Part shown: positions 6,923-13,520 of the stretch, piece after piece
Layout: every line of letters begins with the position of its first letter
Numbering within the stretch: position 1 is the first letter of the stretch
Assembly (NCBI GenBank): GCA_030631085.1
Contig: DAOVLV010000010.1
Coordinates: 1 to 14,299 of the forward strand
DNA from: Planctomycetales bacterium
GTDB taxonomy: Bacteria > Planctomycetota > Phycisphaerae > SM23-33
Direction of reading: 5' to 3'
DNA: 14,299 nt
Translations under genes and position numbers: made by a program
The notes under the pieces: generated by a model
Databases searched by the model: none
The model's input: only the letters and a program-made list of their open reading frames with translations
Told to the model about the DNA's origin: nothing

Positions 6923-7041
6923 GGTCGTCAGGATCGGCTTGAGGGAAAGTGGTTTGGTCGCCCTCATTTATATCTCCTACCCCAAAGGCCGGTGAAACAA
7001 TCGGTCATTTCAGTTGGTCTTATGAAGAAAGCAGGTGCTTT

Positions 7042-7767
7042 ATGCGCGCACAGATACCAGATGTATCCGATGCACCCGCTGCCCACAACGACCACAAAAA
7101 CGGTGGTTCCGGCGGGTTCGATGAGGCCATGGAAAACCTCGTTGAGGCAATCTCCGAGCGGAAAGTCGAACCAATACGCATAGCCTACCTGGGGTTACGG
7201 TCCGCAAACGGAAAAATACCAACCCGCGAAATTCTCGATTGCGTGGGCCGATCCATTACGTCAAAATCCGGTTCGGTATGGGAGATGATTGTCTCCGCCT
7301 TCAGCCACGGACATTGCGTCATGTGCAATGACGGAGTATCGCCCTGCCGAACGTGCCACGGCAGCGGAATGGTCAACGATTATGTCTGCCCCGACTGCGA
7401 TGGACTTGGCATCGAGGTCTGTATGTTTTGTGCGGGAACGGGATGGAGCGACCATCACGACATACCCGCCGAGATTCGTCCTGATGCGATTCTCCGGCGG
7501 ATTAAACACGTCAAAAAAGACCTCGCAATACTGGATAAGGTCAGCGAAGCCGACATGCTGGCGTCGGCTGAAAAACTCGATCCACATCAGAAGCGAGAAT
7601 TGGCGTCCCGCCTGATACGTCTCCAGGCAAGACTGACCCGAATGGCCGGCGTCGAAGTCGGAAACGACACCGAACACGTCGCCCCCTTCAGCGCAGCCGC
7701 AGCACGAATCAAGCGATTCCTCGAAGCGTTACGATTGCAACATCCACAGGATGAGGAAAATCAGTAG
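7042..7767 (+). CDS. DnaJ-like zinc-ribbon protein without a J domain
   Basis: 241 residues. The centre has four CxxC pairs: C92/C95, C102/C105 (CRTCHGSG), C116/C119 (CPDCDGLG) and C127/C130 (CMFCAGTG). This is the layout of the DnaJ cysteine-rich domain, which folds around two zinc ions. No J domain (no HPD motif) and no DnaJ C-terminal domain are present. The C-terminal 90 residues are helical and charged, possibly a coiled coil (EKLDPHQKRELASRLIRLQA). The frame is open from a GTG at 6949, but the ATG at 7042 has a closer ribosome site (AGGTG) and the extra 31 residues look random. The 3' end overlaps the convergent URO-D family gene by 7 bp. It could be a redox or zinc-binding scaffold; the function is unknown. 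Confidence 0.75.
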   Translation: MRAQIPDVSDAPAAHNDHKNGGSGGFDEAMENLVEAISERKVEPIRIAYLGLRSANGKIPTREILDCVGRSITSKSGSVWEMIVSAFSHGHCVMCNDGVSPCRTCHGSGMVNDYVCPDCDGLGIEVCMFCAGTGWSDHHDIPAEIRPDAILRRIKHVKKDLAILDKVSEADMLASAEKLDPHQKRELASRLIRLQARLTRMAGVEVGNDTEHVAPFSAAAARIKRFLEALRLQHPQDEENQ

Positions 7768-8828
7768 GCCCCCAGTTCCTTTGCCAGTTCGACGATCCTT
7801 CGGAAATTCTCCAGGCTCACGCTCGACGGAACCGAGTGATCCGAGGAAAAGATGTATCCGCCGCCTTGCTTGACCACCGGCAGGATCTTTCGCATCTCCT
7901 GTTCGATCGCGTCAATGTCGTCCCACAGCAAGATATTGTTCCCGCCGTAGAGAAGAAGGTCGTCGCCGTACTGTTTCTTGATGGCGACCGGGTCCATCCC
8001 GGCCTTGACTTCCAGGGGATTCAACCCCTCGATGCCGATCTCAATGAATTCGGGAATAAACGGGTTCACATCCCCGCACGAGTGAAGGTACGTATGGACC
8101 CCTTTTGCACGGGCCCATTCCACGGCCCGCTTGTGAACGGGCTTCAGTAATTCTCGATACGTTTCGACGGAAAAGAACTGATTGTGCTTGTATCCGAGGT
8201 CGTCGGCCCACGCCACCACGTCAAACTCGAAACCCGCATCCCAGATCATGTCCATCAGTGCGATGCTGACGTCCAGGAAATGATTGAACATATCGACGCA
8301 CCACTCCGGTTTCTCGATAAGCGCTATCAGCAGCCTTTCAGTGCCGACCGCCCAGGAGTGCGCCGCGTCGAATCCGAACCACAACTCCCCTAGAATCCAG
8401 TAGCCTTGCTCGCGCCACGTCTTGTAGTTTGCCTTCAGGTAATCCCAGTCGATCCTGTCGGCTGTAGGCGTCATGCGGCGTTTGGCTTCCTGCCATTTGT
8501 CGGGGTCGGTTATCGTGAAATCGAGGAACCCCGGCGTCGAAGCGCCATGCTTGAAGTCCTTCATCGTCGCGCCCCACCTGGTGGTGTGGATTCTGTATTC
8601 TTCGGTTTCCTCCAGAACCTTCTCTTCGTAGCGGGGGCTGGTGTCCGGGAAGATGTGGGCCATGTGGTCCACGCCGAAGTATTCCACCCAGTCGGCATCT
8701 TCGGGCATACCCTCGCGCTTCCAGCGTTCGATGGTGCTATCCCAGGGCATGTCGATAATCGGCACGCGGTCAGCCTCGCGGTGCTCGAACATCCTCTTGA
8801 AACGCTCGTGCGATGTCATCTCTGCCAT
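7761..8828 (-). CDS. uroporphyrinogen decarboxylase family protein (MtaA-like)
   Basis: 355 residues. The start at 8828 has a strong AAGGAG ribosome site (8837-8842). The family fold is a TIM barrel; the N-terminal DRVPIIDMPW is typical. The His-x-Cys-Gly motif (HSCGDVNPF, H249 and C251) is the zinc site seen in the methylcobamide:CoM methyltransferase branch (MtaA/MtbA) and in many uncharacterised members, not in true HemE. The C-terminus has GGYIFSSDHSVPSSV, also shared by that branch. The likely role is methyl transfer from a corrinoid protein or a related one-carbon or demethylation step. No corrinoid protein gene is next to it. It follows the radical SAM gene with an inverted repeat in the 103-bp gap. 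Confidence 0.85.
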   Translation of the reverse strand: MAEMTSHERFKRMFEHREADRVPIIDMPWDSTIERWKREGMPEDADWVEYFGVDHMAHIFPDTSPRYEEKVLEETEEYRIHTTRWGATMKDFKHGASTPGFLDFTITDPDKWQEAKRRMTPTADRIDWDYLKANYKTWREQGYWILGELWFGFDAAHSWAVGTERLLIALIEKPEWCVDMFNHFLDVSIALMDMIWDAGFEFDVVAWADDLGYKHNQFFSVETYRELLKPVHKRAVEWARAKGVHTYLHSCGDVNPFIPEFIEIGIEGLNPLEVKAGMDPVAIKKQYGDDLLLYGGNNILLWDDIDAIEQEMRKILPVVKQGGGYIFSSDHSVPSSVSLENFRRIVELAKELGAY

Positions 8829-8850
8829 TGATGTAACTCCTTAAAACAAG

Positions 8851-8928
8851 CCACAAAGAGTACAAAGAACACAAAAAAATAAAAGAGATAAAAAAGTTTT
8901 TCCTTTGTGATCTTTGTGCTCTTTGTGG
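8851..8928. repeat. inverted repeat built of 9-bp CACAAAGAG units
   Basis: Left arm 8851-8875 and right arm 8904-8928 match inverted at 23 of 25 positions. Each arm is made of 9-bp units of the type CACAAAGAG / TACAAAGAA. The loop is almost pure A/T. It begins 3 nt after the radical SAM stop codon and ends before the ribosome site of the URO-D gene. It could form a strong hairpin in the joint transcript, but no clean T-run follows on the minus strand. Confidence 0.8.
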
Positions 8929-8931
8929 TTA

Positions 8932-9807
8932 TCAATCCACTCGCATCAGCCCCTGCGCGACAGCGTATTCGCGGAGACGGGCGATTTCGGGCCGCGACGG
9001 CAGGGCCTGAAGTTCCGGAAACTCATCGGCCCGGTAGCACGGGTGGTACTGGCCCATAACGTTTATCCCGCATCCCGGGGCAGTCTCTGCAACGATGTCT
9101 ATTACCTTTTCGCTCTCCGCCAGGTCGGCCGGTAAAACCAAATGCCGCACCAACACGCCCCGTACCGCCAAGCCCCGCTCATCAAGGGTTAGCGGACCTA
9201 CCTGGCGATACATCTCGACCAGTGCTGCCTTGGCGACCTGCGGATAGTCCGCCACACCGGAATACTTCCGCCCCGCCGCAGCCAAGGCGTACTTGAAATC
9301 GGGCATGTAAATGTCAATATGCCCTTCCAAAAGACTTAGCATCTCCACCGACTCATACCCGCCGCAGTTATAGACGATTGGGACGATCAAACCCTCCCGG
9401 CGTGCGATGATAATCGCCTCCAGCACCTGCGGAGCCACGTGCGTCGGCGTAACGAAGTTAATATTGTCGCACCCGCGACGCTGAAGGGCCGACATCAGCG
9501 AGACCAACTCGTCGGCGTCGGCCTCGATTCCGCCATTACGGTGCGAGATGTCGAAATTCTGACAGAAGACGCAATCGAGATTGCATCGCTGGAAGAAGAT
9601 AGTTCCGCTTCCGCCGGAGCCGACCAGTACCGGTTCTTCGCCGAAATGCGGCCCAGCCGAGGCGACGTGCGGGGCAGCGCCGATGCGGCAGAATCCCACT
9701 TCGCCGCCCTGCCCCTTGGGGGCCAGCCGGTCCACGCCGCATCGACGCGGACACACCCGGCAGGGACTCAACATCGAACGGGCGCGTTTCAACATCTCGT
9801 CTTGCAT
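8932..9807 (-). CDS. PflA/PflX-like radical SAM protein
   Basis: 291 residues from the ATG at 9807; an ATG at 9858 lies inside the terminator hairpin and is rejected, and a start at 9795 is possible. The radical SAM cluster motif CNLDCVFC (C75, C79, C82) is followed by QN, as in the pyruvate-formate-lyase activase family. The N-terminus has extra cysteines CRVCPRRC (C16, C19, C23) and C40, typical of the COG1313 (PflX) group. Later strands include NFVTPTH, VYNCGGYE and DIYMPDFKY. The group generates the 5'-deoxyadenosyl radical; its targets are mostly unknown, and no glycyl-radical enzyme is in the window. The terminator upstream suggests that it has its own promoter or low read-through expression. 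Confidence 0.9.
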   Translation of the reverse strand: MQDEMLKRARSMLSPCRVCPRRCGVDRLAPKGQGGEVGFCRIGAAPHVASAGPHFGEEPVLVGSGGSGTIFFQRCNLDCVFCQNFDISHRNGGIEADADELVSLMSALQRRGCDNINFVTPTHVAPQVLEAIIIARREGLIVPIVYNCGGYESVEMLSLLEGHIDIYMPDFKYALAAAGRKYSGVADYPQVAKAALVEMYRQVGPLTLDERGLAVRGVLVRHLVLPADLAESEKVIDIVAETAPGCGINVMGQYHPCYRADEFPELQALPSRPEIARLREYAVAQGLMRVD

Positions 9808-9816
9808 ATGACCAGT

Positions 9817-9874
9817 AAAAAAGGAGCCGGTAGCCAGTGGTCGGAAAAAAGAACCCATCCACTGACTACCGGCT
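9817..9874 (-). terminator. intrinsic terminator formed by an AGCCGGT repeat hairpin
   Basis: Arms 9825-9840 and 9859-9874 match inverted at 15 of 16 positions and contain the heptads AGCCGGT and AGCCAGT (AGTCAGT in the other arm). On the minus strand the stem starts 1 nt after the M20 stop codon and is followed by CC and TTTTTT (9817-9822). It should end the nitroreductase-M20 transcript. Confidence 0.8.
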
Positions 9875-9875
9875 A

Positions 9876-11045
9876 CTACTTCGTATGTTTGCGAAAGTCG
9901 TCGTGGACGTTCTTTCGGAAGGTCTGGTCGGTGAAATACTTGTATCCCACCTGCGCCATCGCTTCGGATGCCCTAAGCATCTGCTTGAGTCCGTAGGCGC
10001 TTCCGGCCGCTTTGCGGAACGCGACGGAATGGCACGCAATCTCTCTCCTGGCAATCCCAAAGTATACGTGAGCACCCGGAACAGCCTGGGAGACATCGCC
10101 GAAGTCAGACGAGCCTCGCCCGGGACGATCGGGGATAACGGGATTCAGTCCCAACGCCCCAGCCGATTCGATAAACGCCTCGTTGAGAAGTTTATTAGGC
10201 CGGCGCGCCTTGTATGACATCAATGCGGGACTCATTTGGACTTTCGTATCGGTCATCAGAGCGGCGCCCTTTGCGATGTCACCGAAACGTTCAATCATAT
10301 CGGCCAATACGTCGTCATCGGGCGACCTGATGAAGAACCGGCAGGAGGCATGGTCGGGGATAACATTGGGGACTACCCCTCCTTCGGCAACGATGCCGTG
10401 GATGCGACTTGATTCCGGCAGTTGCTGACGCCAGACGCTGACGCCGTGAAACAGCAGCATGATGGCGTCGAGCGCGTTTTTAGCCTTCTCCGGAGCCGCA
10501 GCCGCATGCGCTGAAACACCTTCGTAAGTAACGTCGATCCTCTGAATCGCGGTGCATCCGGTGTCCGGAGTCGTCCTGAATGACGGGTGAGCCATCATCG
10601 CTGCGTCAACCCCCTTCATTGCGCCGTTTTTCAGCATTACGACCTTCCCGCCCTTCGATTCTTCAGCCGGCGTGCCCATCACAACAACCGTTCCGGCGAT
10701 CTTTTCCCGCTTCATCACATCACGGAGCGCAACGCCCGCGCCAATTGCAGCCGCACATATAAGGTTATGCCCGCAGGCGTGACCGATCTCCGGCAGGGCG
10801 TCGTACTCGGCCATAAGGCAGAACACAGGCCTGCCCCCGCCGACGACGGCATTGTACGCCGTCGAAAGACCCGCAAACGGCGTCTTCACCTTGAAGCCCC
10901 ATTTTTTGAGCAATTGCACCTGCCAGGCGCACGCCTTCTTTTCCTCGAAACCCAGTTCGGGATTGCGGTGTATCTTCATCGCCAGCGATTCCAGTTGCCC
11001 GGCGTGTTTTGCGATAGTCTTTTTGATTTCAATTTTTGTCGCCAT
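9876..11045 (-). CDS. M20 family metallopeptidase/amidohydrolase (M20D type)
   Basis: 389 residues, full length. Metal-site motifs in order are AEYDALPEIGHACGHN (79-94, with D82, C91 and H93), GTPAEE (124-129, general base E128 and ligand E129), the His in MMAHPS (H153) and CHSVAF near the C-terminus. Cys in HACGH is typical of the M20D branch (IAA-amino acid hydrolases, AbgB, the PM20D2/Xaa-Arg dipeptidase type). The dimerisation domain lies roughly at residues 168-280. It removes an acyl or aminoacyl group from an amide substrate in the cytosol; no signal peptide is seen. An AAGGGT ribosome site precedes the start. It lies 26 nt after the nitroreductase gene, so it is probably co-transcribed with it and ended by the hairpin after its stop. 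Confidence 0.9.
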   Translation of the reverse strand: MATKIEIKKTIAKHAGQLESLAMKIHRNPELGFEEKKACAWQVQLLKKWGFKVKTPFAGLSTAYNAVVGGGRPVFCLMAEYDALPEIGHACGHNLICAAAIGAGVALRDVMKREKIAGTVVVMGTPAEESKGGKVVMLKNGAMKGVDAAMMAHPSFRTTPDTGCTAIQRIDVTYEGVSAHAAAAPEKAKNALDAIMLLFHGVSVWRQQLPESSRIHGIVAEGGVVPNVIPDHASCRFFIRSPDDDVLADMIERFGDIAKGAALMTDTKVQMSPALMSYKARRPNKLLNEAFIESAGALGLNPVIPDRPGRGSSDFGDVSQAVPGAHVYFGIARREIACHSVAFRKAAGSAYGLKQMLRASEAMAQVGYKYFTDQTFRKNVHDDFRKHTK

Positions 11046-11071
11046 TATGGTTACCCTTTTTGTCCACGTTT

Positions 11072-11581
11072 TTAAAACTTTTCGTAAGATACGATTTCGT
11101 CCATACCTTTGCGGTCATGGTATTTCGGCTCGCCGGCGGGATAGCCAAGCGTCATTACCTCGATGACCGTTGCCTCAGCGGGGATGCCAAGAAGTTCGTG
11201 TATCTGGTCCTGGTCGAACGATCCTATCCAGCACGTTCCCAGCCCCTCATCCACCGCTGCCAGAGCGATGTGCTCCATCGCAATACCCAGATCCACCGGA
11301 TCGCTGGGAACGCCGCAAGCCATTGTGCGGTCAGGCGCAAGCCCGACACCGGCAATTACCACAGCCGCTTCGCCGACGAACGCCTGATCGTGACAAGCGC
11401 CGACCAATTTCCCGCGTATCCCGGCCTCGCGGACAATGACGAATTTCCACGGCTGGCGGTTATTCGCCGACGGCGCTTGGCGCACTGCCTCAAAAATCCG
11501 GTCCAACTTCTCCTGCTCGACAGGCTTGTCCTGATAGGCCCGCACGCTGTAACGCTTCTTGATGGCTTCATACAGTTCCAT
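11072..11581 (-). CDS. nitroreductase family FMN-dependent oxidoreductase
   Basis: 169 residues, on the short side for the family. The N-terminal KRYSVRAYQDKPV and the following QAPSANNRQPWKFVIV are the FMN-phosphate and flavin-binding stretches. GLGTCWIGSFD and the closing LGYPAGEPK are also family marks. Such proteins use NAD(P)H to reduce nitro or other electron-poor groups; short members in anaerobes are often of unknown substrate. The start at 11581 has AAAAGGAA as ribosome site. It is the first gene of a probable pair with the M20 gene and is divergent from the ECF sigma gene. The upstream gap carries 7-bp repeats. Confidence 0.92.
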   Translation of the reverse strand: MELYEAIKKRYSVRAYQDKPVEQEKLDRIFEAVRQAPSANNRQPWKFVIVREAGIRGKLVGACHDQAFVGEAAVVIAGVGLAPDRTMACGVPSDPVDLGIAMEHIALAAVDEGLGTCWIGSFDQDQIHELLGIPAEATVIEVMTLGYPAGEPKYHDRKGMDEIVSYEKF

Positions 11582-11597
11582 GATGATTGTTCCTTTT

Positions 11598-11625
11598 ACG
11601 AGTTACGAGTTACCAATTACGAATT
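11598..11625. repeat. 7-bp tandem repeat
   Basis: Four exact heptads ACGAGTT, ACGAGTT, ACCAATT, ACGAATT, with a decayed fifth (ACAATTA), in the 96-bp gap between the divergent nitroreductase and ECF sigma genes. No clear promoter is seen beside it. Confidence 0.7.
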
Positions 11626-11677
11626 ACAATTATTTTTACAGTGGATAAACTTTTCTGTCGGTAAAGTCAATACTACT

Positions 11678-12223
11678 ATGGATGAAGTGATGGACGACCG
11701 GCGAAACCTGGCTGACAGTTTAATGTCCCGTGCGGCTGGGGGCGACCGCGACGCCTTCGGACAGTTGACTGAACTGGTCGGGCTGGCGGTGTATCGGTTC
11801 TGCCTGGCGCATCTGCCGCCGCCGATGCGCGACGTAGCCGACGACGCCCGGCAGGAGTGTTTTCTGCGGGCGTGGAAGAACAGAAGGCGTTTTCGCAGCG
11901 GCGGAAACGCTGTCGGCTGGCTGATGGGAATCGCAATAAACGTTGTGCGTGAGCGTCGGCGGAAGTTTCGACCCGCCCTGTCGCTGGACGATTTTGACCC
12001 GCCCGAAAAGGTCATCGCCGGGCCTGATGAGCGGCTGAAAGCATTGACCGAAGCCGTCGAGATATTACCGCCCCGCCAGCGGGAGGCAGTCGCCTGTCGA
12101 TTCTTACGCGGCATGAGCGTAGCCGAAACCGCGGCAGTTATGGGATGTGCCGAAGGGACAGTCAAAGCCGCCGTTTTCAAGGCAATAGCGAATCTTCAGG
12201 AAATGATGAAGCGACCAGAATGA
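11678..12223 (+). CDS. ECF-type RNA polymerase sigma factor
   Basis: 181 residues from the ATG at 11678. The frame is open for 214 codons upstream, but that part is the complement of the nitroreductase gene. Region 2 lies at residues 20-95 (DVADDARQECFLRAWKN for core binding, WLMGIAINVVRERRR for -10 reading). Region 4 lies at 120-177 (LPPRQREAVACRFLRGMSVA, then a helix-turn-helix ending GTVKAAVFKAIANL). This two-domain layout without region 3 is the ECF group. The downstream membrane and secreted proteins are probably its regulator and partner. The ribosome site is weak; an ATG 4 codons later is an alternative. Confidence 0.92.
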   Translation: MDEVMDDRRNLADSLMSRAAGGDRDAFGQLTELVGLAVYRFCLAHLPPPMRDVADDARQECFLRAWKNRRRFRSGGNAVGWLMGIAINVVRERRRKFRPALSLDDFDPPEKVIAGPDERLKALTEAVEILPPRQREAVACRFLRGMSVAETAAVMGCAEGTVKAAVFKAIANLQEMMKRPE

Positions 12224-12376
12224 TAAATGATAAAAAATATAAGGGTGCCATGCTTTCGCCCGTAACGAAGTGAAGGGCGTAAGCATGTCTGCTTCGCACA
12301 TGCCTACCCGCTCCGCTTCGCTCTGCGTGAAGGCATGGCACCCTGGTTTCACGGAATGTCATAAATGATGAAGCGA
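12201..12376. repeat. 103-bp inverted-repeat element with flanking direct repeats
   Basis: Terminal arms AGGGTGCCATGC (12242-12253) and GCATGGCACCCT (12333-12344) are perfect over 12 bp. With G-T pairs the stem extends to about 18 bp. Inside, CATGCTTTCGCCC (12249-12261) mirrors GGGCGTAAGCATG (12275-12287) with one mismatch, and a second inner hairpin TGCCT/AGGCA spans 12301-12335. The direct repeat AAATGATGAAGCGA stands on both sides (12201-12214 and 12363-12376) and extends with mismatches to about 28 bp. The left copy is the end of the sigma gene. The element fills the gap between sigma and its membrane partner and could be a MITE-like insertion. Confidence 0.75.
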
Positions 12377-12384
12377 AAAGAACC

Positions 12385-12942
12385 ATGAATCGGCAACGAG
12401 AACAATTCGACTCGAACCTGGCCGAAGCGCTGTCCTCCGGTGATGTCGTTGCGGCATTGGATGAACTGTCGCGTCGTTACGCCGACGACGCCCAGACCTG
12501 CGAACGTATCCGCGAATCGCGGCAACTGGTGAGCGACCTGATAAGCATGGGCGAACGATTGGCTGATGAACCTGCCCCTGCAATACCGAAACTGTACCTT
12601 CGGGCCTGGCGGATTCGTCCAAGGTGGATTGCCGTCCCAGCCGCCGCCGTGGCTGCAGCTGTGATATTGGCGATGGTCCTGTCCGACCCGACCGTACAGA
12701 TAAAGCCGAAGGACAATCAACAACAGGTAGTTGTCGTCGAACCGGTCGAATCCGTCTGGTTGGCTGCGATAAGTGGAGCAGCCGATTTCACCATCCCTGC
12801 AATGAACAACCCGCCCTGCCCGTCGCTGGAAATGCCGGCAATCACCACACCGACGGTCTGCGGTTTTAGTAATACAGAGTTCTCGATACCCGCATTTACC
12901 TGGCCTGAAATAGCCCAAAGGAGTACGAACAATGAAACGTAA
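12385..12942 (+). CDS. single-pass membrane protein, probable anti-sigma partner
   Basis: 185 residues. Residues 1-75 are a soluble helical domain (LAEALSSGDVVAALDELSRR), followed by one membrane helix at 81-99 (WIAVPAAAVAAAVILAMVL) after basic RIRPR. This topology, directly after an ECF gene, fits an anti-sigma factor with a cytoplasmic binding domain. The classical zinc-binding HxxxCxxC motif is missing, so the assignment rests on position and topology. The outer part has three decapeptide-like repeats: FTIPAMNNPP (135-144), LEMPAITTPT (148-157) and FSIPAFTWPE (166-175). The stop overlaps the next gene by 11 bp, so the two are coupled. Confidence 0.6.
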   Translation: MNRQREQFDSNLAEALSSGDVVAALDELSRRYADDAQTCERIRESRQLVSDLISMGERLADEPAPAIPKLYLRAWRIRPRWIAVPAAAVAAAVILAMVLSDPTVQIKPKDNQQQVVVVEPVESVWLAAISGAADFTIPAMNNPPCPSLEMPAITTPTVCGFSNTEFSIPAFTWPEIAQRSTNNET

Positions 12943-13399
12943 CGCAAAGTTGGCAGTATTGGTGTGTCTGATGGTTACAGCCACGGTGCTGGTCGGATAT
13001 GCCGTCGCACAGGAGCGAGGACCGCATCACAGCGACTCCAAATGGTTGCCGCCGGGAAGTCCACACAAACCCGAACCCGGGCAGATACTCGAAATCAAGA
13101 AGATTTCCGAGTTCACCGGCGCGATGGGACACCTCACAAGGATGTGTTTCGACAGCGAAACCATCGGCGTCATGGCCGTCGGGGCGCTGAAGGACGACAT
13201 CCGCAGAAAAGATGAAGCGATTATCAAGGACCTCGAAGAACAGTTGGCCAAGGTCAAAACCCAAGGCCTGCGAAACGCCATCCGCCTGACGCTCAAGGAC
13301 ATCTACAAACGCCAGGGCGAAAACGAAAAGGTCATCGCCCACATCAAGGCCCTCATCGCCGAAAACGACAAGGCGCTGCGGACGGAAAAGAAAAAATAG
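12932..13399 (+). CDS. small secreted coiled-coil protein
   Basis: 155 residues with a clear signal peptide: MKRNAK, a hydrophobic core, then YAVA cleaved before QERG at about residue 26. The start is fixed by a strong AAAGGAG ribosome site 6 nt upstream. The mature protein has a Pro/His-rich beginning (GPHHSDSKWLPPGSPH) and a charged, helical second half (about 87-150; EDLEEQLAKVK-like heptads) ending in a Lys tail. The function is unknown. It is the last gene of the ECF unit, overlaps the anti-sigma-like gene and is followed by a terminator, so it is probably a periplasmic sensor or target of that system. Confidence 0.7.
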   Translation: MKRNAKLAVLVCLMVTATVLVGYAVAQERGPHHSDSKWLPPGSPHKPEPGQILEIKKISEFTGAMGHLTRMCFDSETIGVMAVGALKDDIRRKDEAIIKDLEEQLAKVKTQGLRNAIRLTLKDIYKRQGENEKVIAHIKALIAENDKALRTEKKK

Positions 13400-13428
13400 T
13401 CGCTCTTCCGTCAGTAAATCGCGTATTC

Positions 13429-13461
13429 AGCCCACGGAAAATTTCCGTGGGCTGTTTTTTT
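13429..13461 (+). terminator. strong intrinsic terminator of the ECF unit
   Basis: Stem AGCCCACGG (13429-13437) / CCGTGGGCT (13445-13453), 9 bp perfect with a small AAAATTT loop, then G and seven T (13455-13461). It separates the ECF unit from rpoN. Confidence 0.95.
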
Positions 13462-13520
13462 GGTTTCGGCTCCGTATCTTTGTAGAAGATTGATCGAGAT
13501 GCTGATAGAATGATACTGGA

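Noticed and set aside
6923..7041. riboswitch in the leader of the CxxC protein gene
   Set aside because: The leader is long enough, but I see no conserved motif of a known riboswitch class or a convincing stem set.
9808..9858. upstream ATG for the radical SAM protein
   Set aside because: It lies in the loop of a terminator hairpin with a T-run, so translation from there is unlikely.
3085..11640. CRISPR array from the repeated intergenic words
   Set aside because: Units are 7 or 9 bp with no spacers and no cas genes nearby.
11036..11677. 214-codon upstream extension of the ECF sigma gene
   Set aside because: It is antisense to the well-supported nitroreductase gene and runs through the 7-bp repeat (reading as YELRVTNYELQ). 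ECF proteins start near the chosen ATG.
13462..13520. promoter for rpoN (TAGAAT at 13506-13511, TTGATC at 13490-13495)
   Set aside because: The boxes are not at a usable spacing to each other, so I could not support a call.
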